Source: Nocardioides sp. YR527 | GTDB lineage: Bacteria; Actinomycetota; Actinomycetes; Propionibacteriales; Nocardioidaceae | Direction: 5' to 3' | Assembly (NCBI RefSeq): GCF_900101045.1 | Contig: NZ_FNFN01000003.1 | Coordinates: forward strand, 310,001 to 374,000 | DNA: 64,000 nucleotides | In this document: in pieces, positions 16,351-25,981 of the stretch | Layout of the letters: each line of letters begins with the position of its first letter | Position numbering within the stretch: position 1 is the stretch's first letter | The notes under the pieces: model-generated | Told to the model about the DNA's origin: nothing | Database searches by the model: none | The model's input: the letters and a program-made list of their open reading frames with translations, nothing else | Made by a program: the position numbers and the translations under genes

Positions 16351-19300
16351 GTGGTCGTACATCTGCACCGCGCGCCGCGGACCGATCTGCTCGCCGACTC
16401 GCTCGGCGAGCAGTTGTCGGTGCCGTTGGGGGACCCGTTCGCGACGGAGGTCGTGGTGGTGCCGGCGCGGGGGGTGGAGCGGTGGTTGTCGCAGCGGCTC
16501 TCGCATCGGCTGGGGGCTGCTGACGGGCGTGAGGACGGGATCTGTGCGGGGGTCGATTTCAGGTCTCCCTGGTCACTGTTCGCCGAGGTCGAGGGGACGG
16601 GGGACGAGGATCCCTGGGCGCCGGAGTCGCTGACCTGGCCGGTGCTGGCGGCGATCGACGCCTCGCTGGACGAGCCCTGGGCCAAGCCGCTAGCGCTGCA
16701 TCTGGGGCACGGGGATGCGACGGAGGAAAGCGTACGTCGGCGGGGAAGGCGGCTGGCGCTGGCGAGGCGGCTGGCGCGGTTGTTCGCTGCGTACGCGGAC
16801 CAGCGGCCGACCGTGGTATCCGACTGGGCCGCAGGAAACGACAGCGACGGGCTCGGGGCCGAGATCGCGGAGGACCTGGCGTGGCAGCCGCCGTTGTGGC
16901 GGGCCGTCGCCGGGTTGGTCGGTGGGCCGACGCCGGTGGAGCGGCAGGCAGCGACGATAGCGCGGCTGAAGGAGGCGCCGGGGGAGTTCGAGCTGCCGGA
17001 GCGGATCTCGTTGTTCGGGCACACCCGGCTCTCGGCGACCGACATCGAGCTCGTCGCGGCGCTGGGGGAGCACCGGGAGGTGCACCTGTGGCTTCCGCAC
17101 CCCTCCGAGGAGCTGTGGACGGCGCTCGCCGGGCTGGACGGGACGGTGGCGCGTACGGCGGACCGGTCGCACGACGAAGTCGGGCATCCATTGCTGGCGA
17201 CGCTGGGGCGGGATACGCGGGAGCTGCAGCGCGGACTTGTGGGACTCGCATCTGAGAGCGACTGTGTTGGTTTCGACACGCCTTCGCCTAGCGGCTCCGG
17301 CCGCTCAACCAGCGGGGGCCGGCTGCTCGGGTGGCTGCAGGAGGACATCCGGGGCAATACGGTCGGAGAAGCGGCCGCGCGGGTGCTCGAGCCGGCGGAT
17401 CGCTCGATCCAGGTGCATGCCTGCCACGGCGAGGCGCGGCAGGTGGAGGTGCTGCGCGAGGTGCTGCTGGGGCTGCTCGAGGACGACCCGACGCTGGAGC
17501 CGCGGGACGTCCTGGTGATGTGCCCCGACATCGAGACCTTCGCGCCGCTGATCGAGGCCGGGTTCGGGCTGGGGGAGATGACCGGCGAGACCGGACACCC
17601 CGCTCACCGCCTGCGGGTGAAGCTGGCGGACCGGTCGTTGACGCGTACGAACCCACTCCTGGACGTGGCCACCAGACTGCTCGACCTGGCCGGCGGGCGG
17701 GCGGGGGTGAGCGACGTACTCGATCTTGCTCATCTCGATCCGGTGCGACGCCGGTTCGGGCTCAACGACGACGCTCTGGAGCAGCTCGAGGACTGGGCCA
17801 AGGACGCCGGGATCAGGTGGGGCTTCGACGCGGAGCACCGCGAGCCCTTCGGGCTGGAGACGTACGTCGCCAACACCTGGCGCTTCGGGATGGACCGGAT
17901 CCTCACCGGGGTGGCGATGTCCGAGGACTCGGCGACCTGGCTGGATACCACGCTGCCGTTGGACGACGTGGGAAGTGGAAGCGTCGAGCTGGCGGGCAAG
18001 TTCGCCGAGCTCGTCGATCGGCTGGAGCAGGTGACCGACGAACTGGCCGGGGTGCATCCGCTGAAGCACTGGCTCGAGGTGATCGAGGACGGTGTCGCCG
18101 CGTTGACGTCGGTCTCGACCAACGACGAGTGGCAGTCGGGCCAGGTGACCAGGGAGCTGTCTCGGGTGCGTGAGGCCGCAGCGGGGCATGAGGTCGACGA
18201 GCTGCGACTCCCGGACGTGCGCGCGCTCCTGGGGGCGCGGTTGGCCGGGCGGGCGACGCGTGCCAACTTCCGCACCGGCACGCTGACGGTGTCCACGCTG
18301 GTGCCGATGCGCTCGGTGCCTCATCGCGTGGTCTGCCTGCTCGGCATGGACGACGGGGTGTTTCCCAGGGTCGGGATCACCGACGGCGACGACCTGCTGG
18401 CCCGCGACCCGCAGACCGGCGAGCGCGACCTGCGCAGCGAGGACCGGCAGCTGTTCCTCGACGCGCTGCTGGCGGCGACCGAGACGCTGGTGGTCACCTA
18501 CACGGGCGCCAACGAGTACTCTGGCCAGCCGCGGCCGCCCGCGGTGCCGCTCGGCGAGCTGCTGGACGCCTTGGACGCGACCGCTGTCACCGCAGATGGG
18601 ACGCCGGTCTCGAGGGAGATCACGACCAGACACCCGCTGCAGCCGTTCGACCCGCGCAACCTGACGCCCGGGGCGCTGGTGGCCGGACACTCCTTCTCCT
18701 TCGACAGGGCCGCCGAGGCCGGCGCCCTTGCCGCGGTGTCCGACCGCGTGGAGCCACCGGAGTTCCTGCCCGCGCCGCTGGCGCCGGCCGCCGCCGGAGA
18801 CCTGACGCTCGAGGAGCTGCTGGCCTTCTACCGCGCTCCCGTGCGCGCATTCTTCCGCGACCGGCTGGACCTGGCGCTGCCGCGCGACGACGACCCGCTC
18901 TCCGACGGTCTGCCGGTCGAGCTCGACGGCCTGGGCCAGTGGTCGGTGGGCGACCGGATGCTCCACGACCTGCTCGCCGGGATGTCGGAGGAGCAGGCGA
19001 CCCAGCAGGAGTGGCGACGTGGCGTACTGCCTCCGAAGTGGCTCGGCTGGCGCATCCTCACCGACGTGATCACCAAGGCGAAGCCGATCGCGGCCGAAGC
19101 GCTGCGGGTGCGGCAGGCGGGCATCTCCACCGGACAGGCGCGGGCAGTCGACGTCGAGGTCGATCTCGGTGACGGGCGGCGCCTGACCGGCACCGTCCCA
19201 CAGGTCTACGGCGACCGGCTCGCTCCGGTGACGTACTCCCGGCTGGGCGCCAAGCAGCGGATCGAGTCGTGGGTGCAGCTGGTCGCGCTGGCCGCCTCCG

Positions 19301-19746
19301 ACGAGGACCGCGCCTGGAGCGCCTGGACGCTGGGACGGCCGGGCAACTCCCGGTCGCGTACGCCGTTCGGGCTCTCTCAGCTCGGGCCGCTCGACCACAC
19401 CGCCGTCGACGTGCTCCGTGACCTGGTGCGGTTGCGCGACCGCGGGCTCGCCGCACCGCTGCCGCTGCCGCTGAAGACCTCGCTCACCTACGCGCGCCAG
19501 CGGCGGACCCAGGCCGGCATCGACGACGCGCTCTACAAGGCCGGCTGGGAGTGGAACGACGGGCGGTTCGAGGGCGAGGAGTCCGACGTGGAGCAGGTGC
19601 GGGCTTGGGGCAAGGGATCCGGGGTCCCGGGTCTGAGCGACCCGCCGGAGGTCGGCGAGGAGTTCGACGGGGAGACGTCCCGCTTCGGCGCGCTCGCGAT
19701 GCGGGTCTGGTCGCCGCTGCTCAAGGCCGAGCAGGGGAGCTGGTGA
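16351..19746 (+). CDS. recC: exodeoxyribonuclease V subunit gamma (RecC)
   Basis: A 1131-aa RecC, the Chi-scanning subunit of the RecBCD helicase-nuclease. The start MVHLHRAPRTDLLADSL matches the family (HLHRA); GTG at 16351 is chosen over TTG at 16342. Other landmarks are FGHTRLSATDIELVAAL, PRDVLVMCPDIETFAPLI, the FRTGTLTVSTLVPMRSVPHRVVCLLGMDDGVFPR helicase-like block and the RPPAVPLGELLDAL region. About residues 304-322 (CVGFDTPSPSGSGRSTSGG) are encoded by a dispersed repeat and probably form an extra loop. It is the first gene of recC-recB-recD, with its stop just before the recB start. Confidence 0.94.
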   Translation: MVVHLHRAPRTDLLADSLGEQLSVPLGDPFATEVVVVPARGVERWLSQRLSHRLGAADGREDGICAGVDFRSPWSLFAEVEGTGDEDPWAPESLTWPVLAAIDASLDEPWAKPLALHLGHGDATEESVRRRGRRLALARRLARLFAAYADQRPTVVSDWAAGNDSDGLGAEIAEDLAWQPPLWRAVAGLVGGPTPVERQAATIARLKEAPGEFELPERISLFGHTRLSATDIELVAALGEHREVHLWLPHPSEELWTALAGLDGTVARTADRSHDEVGHPLLATLGRDTRELQRGLVGLASESDCVGFDTPSPSGSGRSTSGGRLLGWLQEDIRGNTVGEAAARVLEPADRSIQVHACHGEARQVEVLREVLLGLLEDDPTLEPRDVLVMCPDIETFAPLIEAGFGLGEMTGETGHPAHRLRVKLADRSLTRTNPLLDVATRLLDLAGGRAGVSDVLDLAHLDPVRRRFGLNDDALEQLEDWAKDAGIRWGFDAEHREPFGLETYVANTWRFGMDRILTGVAMSEDSATWLDTTLPLDDVGSGSVELAGKFAELVDRLEQVTDELAGVHPLKHWLEVIEDGVAALTSVSTNDEWQSGQVTRELSRVREAAAGHEVDELRLPDVRALLGARLAGRATRANFRTGTLTVSTLVPMRSVPHRVVCLLGMDDGVFPRVGITDGDDLLARDPQTGERDLRSEDRQLFLDALLAATETLVVTYTGANEYSGQPRPPAVPLGELLDALDATAVTADGTPVSREITTRHPLQPFDPRNLTPGALVAGHSFSFDRAAEAGALAAVSDRVEPPEFLPAPLAPAAAGDLTLEELLAFYRAPVRAFFRDRLDLALPRDDDPLSDGLPVELDGLGQWSVGDRMLHDLLAGMSEEQATQQEWRRGVLPPKWLGWRILTDVITKAKPIAAEALRVRQAGISTGQARAVDVEVDLGDGRRLTGTVPQVYGDRLAPVTYSRLGAKQRIESWVQLVALAASDEDRAWSAWTLGRPGNSRSRTPFGLSQLGPLDHTAVDVLRDLVRLRDRGLAAPLPLPLKTSLTYARQRRTQAGIDDALYKAGWEWNDGRFEGEESDVEQVRAWGKGSGVPGLSDPPEVGEEFDGETSRFGALAMRVWSPLLKAEQGSW
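17267..17316 (-). repeat. dispersed actinobacterial repeat (copy 2) inside recC
   Basis: Read on the minus strand, this segment begins GCTGGTTGAGCGGCCGGAGC and continues CGCTAGGCGA, matching the left part of the intergenic copy at 6634 in 27 of 30 positions; it ends GTGTCGAAACC. The length keeps the recC frame open. Repeats of this type (CTGGTCGAG...TCGAAACC) are widespread in actinobacterial genomes. Confidence 0.72.
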
Positions 19747-19748
19747 CC

Positions 19749-22700
19749 ATGACGCCGTTCGACCTGACCGGTCCCCTCCCGACCGGCACGACCCTGATCG
19801 AGGCCTCGGCCGGCACCGGGAAGACCTTCACCATCGGCGCCCTGGTCACCCGTTACGTCGTCGAGGGCGAGGCGACGCTCGACGAGATCCTGGCGATCAC
19901 CTTCGGCCGCGCTGCCTCCCAGGAGCTGCGCGACCGGGTGCGCTCCCACCTGGTCGAGGCCGAGCGAGCCTTCGCGGCCGCCGTCGCCGGGCAGCGTCCG
20001 ACCCCGCTCGACGCCCACCTCGAGCTGCTGCTGGATGTGTCCGACGACGAGATCCGGGTACGCCATGAGCGCGTGCGCGACGCGCTCGCCTCCTTCGACG
20101 GGGCGACGATCGCGACGACCCACCAGTTCTGCCAGCTCGTCCTGCGGTCGCTGGGCGTAGCCGGTGACACCGATGCCGGCGCCGAGCTGGTCGAGTCGCT
20201 CGACGAGCTGGTCGTAGAGGTCGTCGACGACCTCTACCTGAAGTGGTTCGGCGAGGCCCGGGAGCGACCGCCGTTCGACCGCGACGACGCGCTGGGCCTG
20301 GCGCGCACCGCCGTCGAGGACCCGCAGTCGGTGCTGGCCCCCGCGCCTTCCGAGGATCCGGTGGCGGGTGCGCGGGTGCGTTTCGCCGAGGCGGTCCGGG
20401 ACGAGGTCGACCGGCGCAAGCAGATGCGCGGCGTGCTCTCCTACGACGACCTGCTCTCCCGGCTCGCCTCGGCGCTGGCCGACTCATCGGCTCCGGCCCG
20501 GGCGCGGATGCGACAGCGCTGGCGGATCGTCCTGGTCGACGAGTTCCAGGACACCGACCCGGTGCAGTGGCAGGTGCTGTCGCGCGCCTTCGAGGGCCAC
20601 GCCACCTTGGTGCTCATCGGTGACCCGAAGCAGGCGATCTACGCCTTCCGCGGCGGTGACGTCTTCACCTATCTGACGGCGGCCCGGTCGGCCGAGACGC
20701 AGGCGACGCTCGACACCAACTGGCGCAGCGACGCGCCGCTGGTCGAGCGGCTCCAGGTGGTCCTACGGGGCGCGGCTCTGGGCTCGCCCGAGATCGTCGT
20801 CCACGACGTGAAGGCTCACCACGCGGGGTCAAGGTTGGCCGGTGCCCCGAACCCGGCGCCGTTCCGGATCCGCCGGGTCGGCCGCAGCGGCTTCAAGCTC
20901 ACCCGCGGCAAGATGATCACCGCCGGCGACGCGCGCACCCACATCGCCCGCGACCTCGCCGGCGACATCGCCGCGCTGCTCGGCTCGGGCGCCACGTGGT
21001 GCGATCGACCGGTCCAGGCAGGGGACGTCGCGGTCATCGTCGCGATCCGCTCCCACGGGCTGCTGGTCCAGCGCGTGCTGCAGGAGCACGGCATCCCGGC
21101 GGTGATGGCAGGCGGCGGTGACGTCTTCCTGACGCCCGCCGGCGAGGACTGGCTCGCGCTGCTGCAGGCGCTCGACTCGCCCCACCGGACCCCGCTGGTG
21201 CGGGCGGCCGGGCTGAGCGTGTTCTTCGGCTACACCGCGACCGAGCTCGACGCGGGTGGCGAGGCACTGACCTCGCGCATCGCCGACACGCTACGCGGCT
21301 GGGCGCTGCTGCTGCGAGGCCGCGGTGTCGCCGCCCTGATCGAGGCGGCGGAGGAGCGCGGGCTCACCGCGCGGGTGCTGCGGCGCACCGACGGGGACCG
21401 GCTGCTCACCGACGTACGTCATCTGGGGCAGCTGCTCCACGACATCTCCGTGCGGGACTCGCTTGGGCTGCCGGCGCTGTTGGCCTGGTTCCGCGACGAG
21501 CGGCGGCGCTCTGCCGCGGCCGAGCGGCCGCGGCGGCTCGACTCGGACGCCGCGGCGGTGCAGATCGTGACGGTGCACGGGTCGAAGGGGCTGCAGTACC
21601 CGATCGTCTACCTGCCCTTCGCCTACGACTTCTTCGTGCGCGACCCCGAGGTCGCCCGGTTCCACGACGCCTCGGGGCAGCGGACGATCGATGTCACCCG
21701 GACCGGTGCACAGTGGGCACAGCATCTGGCGCGGCACCAGGCCGAGGAGCTGGGGGAGGAGCTTCGAGATCTGTACGTCGCGCTGACCCGGGCGCAGTCC
21801 CAGGTCGTCGCGTGGTGGGCGCCGACCGCCAACACCGCCACCGGCGGACTGCACCGGCTGCTGTTCGGGCGTGGTCCTGGCCAAGCGGCGGTTCCTGACA
21901 ACGTCGCCGTGCCGAGCGACGAGGACGCGGCGAGTCTGCTGAGCAACGTCGCGCGCCACGGCGGTCCGGTCGCCGAGGAAGCGGTGCCGGTGACAGCCAC
22001 GCAACCGGTGCGAGAAGCGCCGCCCGGCAGGATCGCCGCGAGGCGGTTCACCCGCGAGGTGGACGCGGAGTGGCGGCGTACGTCCTACTCGGGGCTCATC
22101 CGGGTCGACGAGGGCGTCGCGGCGACATCGGAGCCGGAGGTCGAGGGCAAGGACGACGAGCCCATCGCCGAGGACGCTGATCTCGTCGAGACCCCCGCGC
22201 AGGAGGAGCACCTCTCGCCGATGGCCGAGCTGCCCAAGGGGGCCGGCTTCGGGTCGCTGGTCCACGCGGTCCTGGAACACACCGACCCGCAGGCCCCGGA
22301 CCTGGGTGAAGAGCTGTTGACGAGGACCCGCGAGCAGCTCCGCTGGTGGCCGGTTCCGGCCTCCGCCGAGGATCTCGCGACCGGGATCCTGCCGCTCAAC
22401 CTGACCTCGCTCGGCCCGCTGGCCGACGGCCTGACGTTGGCCGAGATCCCGTTGCGCGACCGCCTGCGCGAGCTCGACTTCGAGATCCCGCTCGCCGGCG
22501 GCGACAGCCTCGGCGCACCGGACGTACGTCTGCGCGACCTCGCTCCGTTGCTGCGGGCGCACCTTCCGGCGGACGACCCGATGGTGACGTACGCGGACCG
22601 GCTGGAGGCTCCGCCGCTGGGGGACCAGTCGCTGCGGGGCTATCTGACCGGCTCGGTGGACGTGGTGCTGCGCCTGCCGAGTAGAACCGCCTCGGGCTCC

Positions 22701-23045
22701 GCTTCGGCAGACGGCCGGTTCGTGGTGGTCGACTACAAGACCAACTTCCTGGGCGTCGAGGCGATGGACTACACCCAGCCGAAGCTCGCCGAGGCGATGC
22801 TGCACTCCCACTACCCGCTGCAGGCGCTGCTCTACTCGGCGGTCGTGCACCGCTTCCTGCGCTGGCGGCTGCCGGGCTATGACCCGGAGACTCATCTCGG
22901 TGGCGTGCTCTATCTCTACGTGCGCGGGATGCTCGGCCCGGACACCCCTGTCGTCGACGGCATCCCGACCGGCGTCTTCACCTGGCAGCCGCCCGCCTCC
23001 CTGGCGGTGGCGCTGTCCGACCTGCTGGACGGAGGGACCGCATGA
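19749..23045 (+). CDS. recB: exodeoxyribonuclease V subunit beta (RecB)
   Basis: A 1098-aa UvrD-type helicase-nuclease. Walker A is EASAGTGKTFTIGAL (residues about 18-32), the helicase DEFQD box is VDEFQDTDPVQW (about 262-273), motif IV-VI blocks follow (TVHGSKGLQYPIVYLP, DLYVALTRAQSQ), and the C-terminal nuclease domain has FGSLVHAVLEH and VVVDYKTNFLG with the catalytic DYK. ATG 19749 lies 9 nt after AGGGGAG; a GTG at 19743 would overlap recC but sits too close to that site. A low-complexity insertion (SRTASGSASADG) precedes VVVDYKTN. The protein repairs double-strand breaks with RecC and RecD. Confidence 0.95.
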   Translation: MTPFDLTGPLPTGTTLIEASAGTGKTFTIGALVTRYVVEGEATLDEILAITFGRAASQELRDRVRSHLVEAERAFAAAVAGQRPTPLDAHLELLLDVSDDEIRVRHERVRDALASFDGATIATTHQFCQLVLRSLGVAGDTDAGAELVESLDELVVEVVDDLYLKWFGEARERPPFDRDDALGLARTAVEDPQSVLAPAPSEDPVAGARVRFAEAVRDEVDRRKQMRGVLSYDDLLSRLASALADSSAPARARMRQRWRIVLVDEFQDTDPVQWQVLSRAFEGHATLVLIGDPKQAIYAFRGGDVFTYLTAARSAETQATLDTNWRSDAPLVERLQVVLRGAALGSPEIVVHDVKAHHAGSRLAGAPNPAPFRIRRVGRSGFKLTRGKMITAGDARTHIARDLAGDIAALLGSGATWCDRPVQAGDVAVIVAIRSHGLLVQRVLQEHGIPAVMAGGGDVFLTPAGEDWLALLQALDSPHRTPLVRAAGLSVFFGYTATELDAGGEALTSRIADTLRGWALLLRGRGVAALIEAAEERGLTARVLRRTDGDRLLTDVRHLGQLLHDISVRDSLGLPALLAWFRDERRRSAAAERPRRLDSDAAAVQIVTVHGSKGLQYPIVYLPFAYDFFVRDPEVARFHDASGQRTIDVTRTGAQWAQHLARHQAEELGEELRDLYVALTRAQSQVVAWWAPTANTATGGLHRLLFGRGPGQAAVPDNVAVPSDEDAASLLSNVARHGGPVAEEAVPVTATQPVREAPPGRIAARRFTREVDAEWRRTSYSGLIRVDEGVAATSEPEVEGKDDEPIAEDADLVETPAQEEHLSPMAELPKGAGFGSLVHAVLEHTDPQAPDLGEELLTRTREQLRWWPVPASAEDLATGILPLNLTSLGPLADGLTLAEIPLRDRLRELDFEIPLAGGDSLGAPDVRLRDLAPLLRAHLPADDPMVTYADRLEAPPLGDQSLRGYLTGSVDVVLRLPSRTASGSASADGRFVVVDYKTNFLGVEAMDYTQPKLAEAMLHSHYPLQALLYSAVVHRFLRWRLPGYDPETHLGGVLYLYVRGMLGPDTPVVDGIPTGVFTWQPPASLAVALSDLLDGGTA

Positions 23046-24796
23046 TCGAGCGCTGGGAGTCCGAGGACCCCTTCGACGCACGCCTGGCCCGGTCCGCGAC
23101 CGGCCTGCTCGCGTCGTTCAACCGCGAGGGCGTACTGACCGCGGCCGACGTACATGTCGCGACCCGCGCCGCCGCGCTCGCCGGAGAACAGCGCGACGAG
23201 GTGCGGCTGGCGGTGGCGCTGGCGGTCCGTGCGGTCCGGCACGGGTCGGTCTGCGTCGACCTGGCCGCGCTGCGGGAGACCGAGGAGACGCTGCCCTGGC
23301 CGGCGGCAGCCGGCTGGCTGGAGGCGGTGGCCGACAGTCCGTTGGCAGAGCAGTCCCTGGTGCAGGTCGCGGACGGCCTGCTCTATCTCGACCGTTATCA
23401 CCGCGAGGAGGGCCAGGTACGCGACGACCTGCTCGCCCGACTGGCCTCGCCGCGCCCCGTGGCCGATGCGGCCCTGCTGGAGGCGACCGCGGCCCGGCTC
23501 TTCCCGGGCGAGGGCTACGCCGAGCAGCGGGCCGCCGCGCTCGCCGCCGCCCGACAGTCGACGACGGTGCTCACCGGCGGACCCGGCACCGGCAAGACGA
23601 CGACTGTGGCTGGGCTGCTGGCACTGCTCGCCGAGCAGTCCTCGGTCCCGCTGCGGGTCGCGCTGACCGCGCCGACCGGCAAGGCGGCCGCGCGACTGCA
23701 GGAGGCGGTGGAGGGAGCGCAACGGGCGCCGCAGTTCACCGCCGTCGACCGTTCCCGGCTCGACGGCCTGACCGCGTCGACGCTGCACCGGCTGCTCGGC
23801 TGGCGCCCCGGCTCCTCGACCCGGTTCAAGCACCACCGCACCAACCGGCTTCCGCATGACGTGATCGTCGTCGACGAGACGAGCATGGTGTCCTTGACGA
23901 TGATGGCCCGGCTCCTCGAAGCCGTACGTCCGGAGGCGCGGCTGATCCTCGTCGGTGACCCCGACCAGCTCGCCAGCGTCGAGGCCGGGGCGGTGCTCTC
24001 CGACCTCGTCGCGGGCCTGGCGGTCCGCGAGCCCGACGCCGTCGCCGCCCTCCGCACCACCCATCGATTCGGCGGTGCGATCGGCGCCCTCGCCGAGGCG
24101 CTACGAGTCGGCGACGCCGACGCGGCGCTCGACGTGCTGAAGTCGGACGACGACGCTGTCGAGCTCATCGACCCCGCCGACGAGCCCGCGATGGCGAGCG
24201 TCGAGCGTGGCCTGGTCACTCACGCTGTCGCCCTCCACGAGGCTGCGCTCGCGGGAGATGCGGAAGGCTGCGTACGGATGCTCGACGAGTCGCGCCTCCT
24301 CTGCGCCCACCGTGACGGCCCCTGGGGCGTCGCCCACTGGAACCGGCAGATCGAGCGCGGCCTCGCCGAGACCACAGGCGAGGCGCTCGGTATCGGCTGG
24401 GGTCACGAGTGGTATCCGGGCCGACCGGTCCTCGTCACCGCCAACGACTACGGCCTGGGTCTCTTCAACGGCGATACGGGTGTCACCTATCAGGATGCCG
24501 CCGGCGACCTCCGCGTCGCGATCGCGGGCGGTGCGACGTACGCGCCCTCACGCCTCGGCGACATCGAGACCCTGCACGCGATGACCGTCCACAAGTCCCA
24601 GGGCAGCCAGGCCAGGTCCGTCACCGTCCTGCTCCCGCCCGACGACTCGCCGCTGCTCACCCGCGAGCTGTTCTACACCGCGGTCACTCGGGCCCAGGAG
24701 CGGGTACGCATCGTCGGCACCCCCGACGCCGTCGCCGCCGCGATCACCCATCGCGCCCAGCGCGCCTCCGGCCTCCGCCAGCGCCTCGGGCACTGA
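23042..24796 (+). CDS. recD: exodeoxyribonuclease V subunit alpha (RecD)
   Basis: A 584-aa superfamily 1B 5'-3' helicase. Walker A is TGGPGTGKTTTVAGLL (about 178-193), Walker B is VIVVDETSMVSL (about 275-286), motif III follows at LILVGDPDQLASVEAGAVL, and the C-terminal TVHKSQGSQARSV (about 517-529) and YTAVTRAQERVRIVG motifs are intact. The start overlaps the recB stop by ATGA. Together with recC and recB this is a complete RecBCD complex. The gene ends only 6 bp from the convergent ACT-domain gene. Confidence 0.95.
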   Translation: MIERWESEDPFDARLARSATGLLASFNREGVLTAADVHVATRAAALAGEQRDEVRLAVALAVRAVRHGSVCVDLAALRETEETLPWPAAAGWLEAVADSPLAEQSLVQVADGLLYLDRYHREEGQVRDDLLARLASPRPVADAALLEATAARLFPGEGYAEQRAAALAAARQSTTVLTGGPGTGKTTTVAGLLALLAEQSSVPLRVALTAPTGKAAARLQEAVEGAQRAPQFTAVDRSRLDGLTASTLHRLLGWRPGSSTRFKHHRTNRLPHDVIVVDETSMVSLTMMARLLEAVRPEARLILVGDPDQLASVEAGAVLSDLVAGLAVREPDAVAALRTTHRFGGAIGALAEALRVGDADAALDVLKSDDDAVELIDPADEPAMASVERGLVTHAVALHEAALAGDAEGCVRMLDESRLLCAHRDGPWGVAHWNRQIERGLAETTGEALGIGWGHEWYPGRPVLVTANDYGLGLFNGDTGVTYQDAAGDLRVAIAGGATYAPSRLGDIETLHAMTVHKSQGSQARSVTVLLPPDDSPLLTRELFYTAVTRAQERVRIVGTPDAVAAAITHRAQRASGLRQRLGH

Positions 24797-24802
24797 GCCG
24801 CG

Positions 24803-25420
24803 TCAGGACCGCGCGATCGAGGTGGCGAGGGAGGCGAGGTGGCCGAGGCGGGCCAGCTCGGAGTCGAGGAAGTCGGGGCCGCCGCGGCGGCCGATGATGA
24901 CGATCTCGTTACCGTCGATGCGGGCGCCGGCGAACATGTTCTCGTCCTCGCCGTCGACCTCGATCCGCTCGGGGCGGTCGAGCTCGATGAAGGGGACGTT
25001 CTCGGGCGAGCCGTCGGTGGCTCGGCTGATGCCCTTGACGCGGTGGACCCGGATGGCCCAGTCGGCACGGAAGGTCAGGGGAAGCACGTCCACGAGCCGG
25101 TCGAGCGCCTCGAGGGCGTTCTCGGTGAGGTCTTCGACGGCCTCGAGGTCGAGGAAGAGGTTGCCGCCGGCGGCGTAGCGGGAGATCCAGACCACGTGCA
25201 CCCCGTCGAGCTCGTTGCACGCCGACACGATGGAGTCCGGCATCGTTCCCGGTTGGGTCTCGAGCAGCACATCGTCGACGGCTCTTCCGTCGACCTTGTT
25301 CTTCTCGACGATCTCGATCGCCTCGATATCGCCACCGGCTTCACCGATGGCGGAGGCGAGGCGACCGAGGGAACCCGGGATGTCGGGCAGCTCGACGCGT
25401 AGCAGGAACGGCATGGCCAT
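24803..25420 (-). CDS. ACT domain-containing regulatory protein
   Basis: A 205-aa protein whose N-terminus (MPFLLRVELPDIPGSLGRLASAIGEAGGDIEAIEIVE) is a typical ACT ligand-binding domain. A second, more divergent half (FRADWAIRVHRVKGIS, FIELDRPERIEVDGEDENMFAGARI) has no recognised motif. ACT domains bind amino acids and regulate enzymes or sense effectors, but no enzymatic domain is attached. The start is uncertain among 25438, 25420 and 25414. It is convergent with recD, with 6 bp between, and has no evident operon partner. Confidence 0.72.
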   Translation of the reverse strand: MAMPFLLRVELPDIPGSLGRLASAIGEAGGDIEAIEIVEKNKVDGRAVDDVLLETQPGTMPDSIVSACNELDGVHVVWISRYAAGGNLFLDLEAVEDLTENALEALDRLVDVLPLTFRADWAIRVHRVKGISRATDGSPENVPFIELDRPERIEVDGEDENMFAGARIDGNEIVIIGRRGGPDFLDSELARLGHLASLATSIARS

Positions 25421-25485
25421 AGACCCTAGCGTCGCCAACCGACAGTCGTAGCACTGTCCCGGTTACACACCCGTCAACTGGCGAC

Positions 25486-25935
25486 CTACTCGCCGGCCGG
25501 CTCCAGCAGGAACAGCGGGAAGATCCGCGACGTGTTGGGCTGGTATTCGCCGTACGTCGGCCAGGTCTTCACGGCGTAGTCCCACCACTCGTCCCGCTCG
25601 GACCCGGAGAGCTCGCGCACGACGTACGCCTTCTTGGTGCCGCCATCCTGCAGCGCGACATCCGGGTACGCCCGGAAGTTGGCCACCCAGGCGGGGTTCT
25701 TGTCGCTGCCGCCCAGCGAGGCGACCGCGAGGTAACGGCCGTCGCGCTCGACGCGCATCAGCGGGGTCTTGCGGATCGCGCCGGTCTTCGCGCCGCGGTT
25801 GGTGATCAGGATGATCGGCTTGCCGTCGCGCTCGAGGACGTTGCCCTCGGCGCCGTTGGAGGCCTCGAACGCGGCAACCTGCTCGCGCACCCAGTCGGCC
25901 GTGCTCGGGACGTATTCACCTTGCAGTTCGGTCAT
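25486..25935 (-). CDS. nitroreductase/deazaflavin (F420)-dependent oxidoreductase family protein
   Basis: A 149-aa Ddn-like (DUF385) protein. Recognisable blocks are WVREQVAAFEASNGAEG, ILITNRGAKTGAIRKTPLMRVE, YLAVASLGGSDKNPAWVANF and AYVVRELSGSERDEWWDYAV, which form the split beta-barrel that binds coenzyme F420. Members reduce diverse substrates, including quinones and nitro compounds; the natural substrate here is unknown. The MerR-thioredoxin operon lies upstream on the same strand, 46 bp away, so read-through from it is possible, which would fit a redox role. Confidence 0.85.
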   Translation of the reverse strand: MTELQGEYVPSTADWVREQVAAFEASNGAEGNVLERDGKPIILITNRGAKTGAIRKTPLMRVERDGRYLAVASLGGSDKNPAWVANFRAYPDVALQDGGTKKAYVVRELSGSERDEWWDYAVKTWPTYGEYQPNTSRIFPLFLLEPAGE

Positions 25936-25981
25936 GCCCACTACAACACCACGGGGCGGCGCCTATTCCGAGGAGCCCGGA

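Noticed and set aside
16252..16506. Short minus-strand frame before recC
   Set aside because: Arg/His/Pro-rich translation and overlap with recC; no ribosome site or family pattern.
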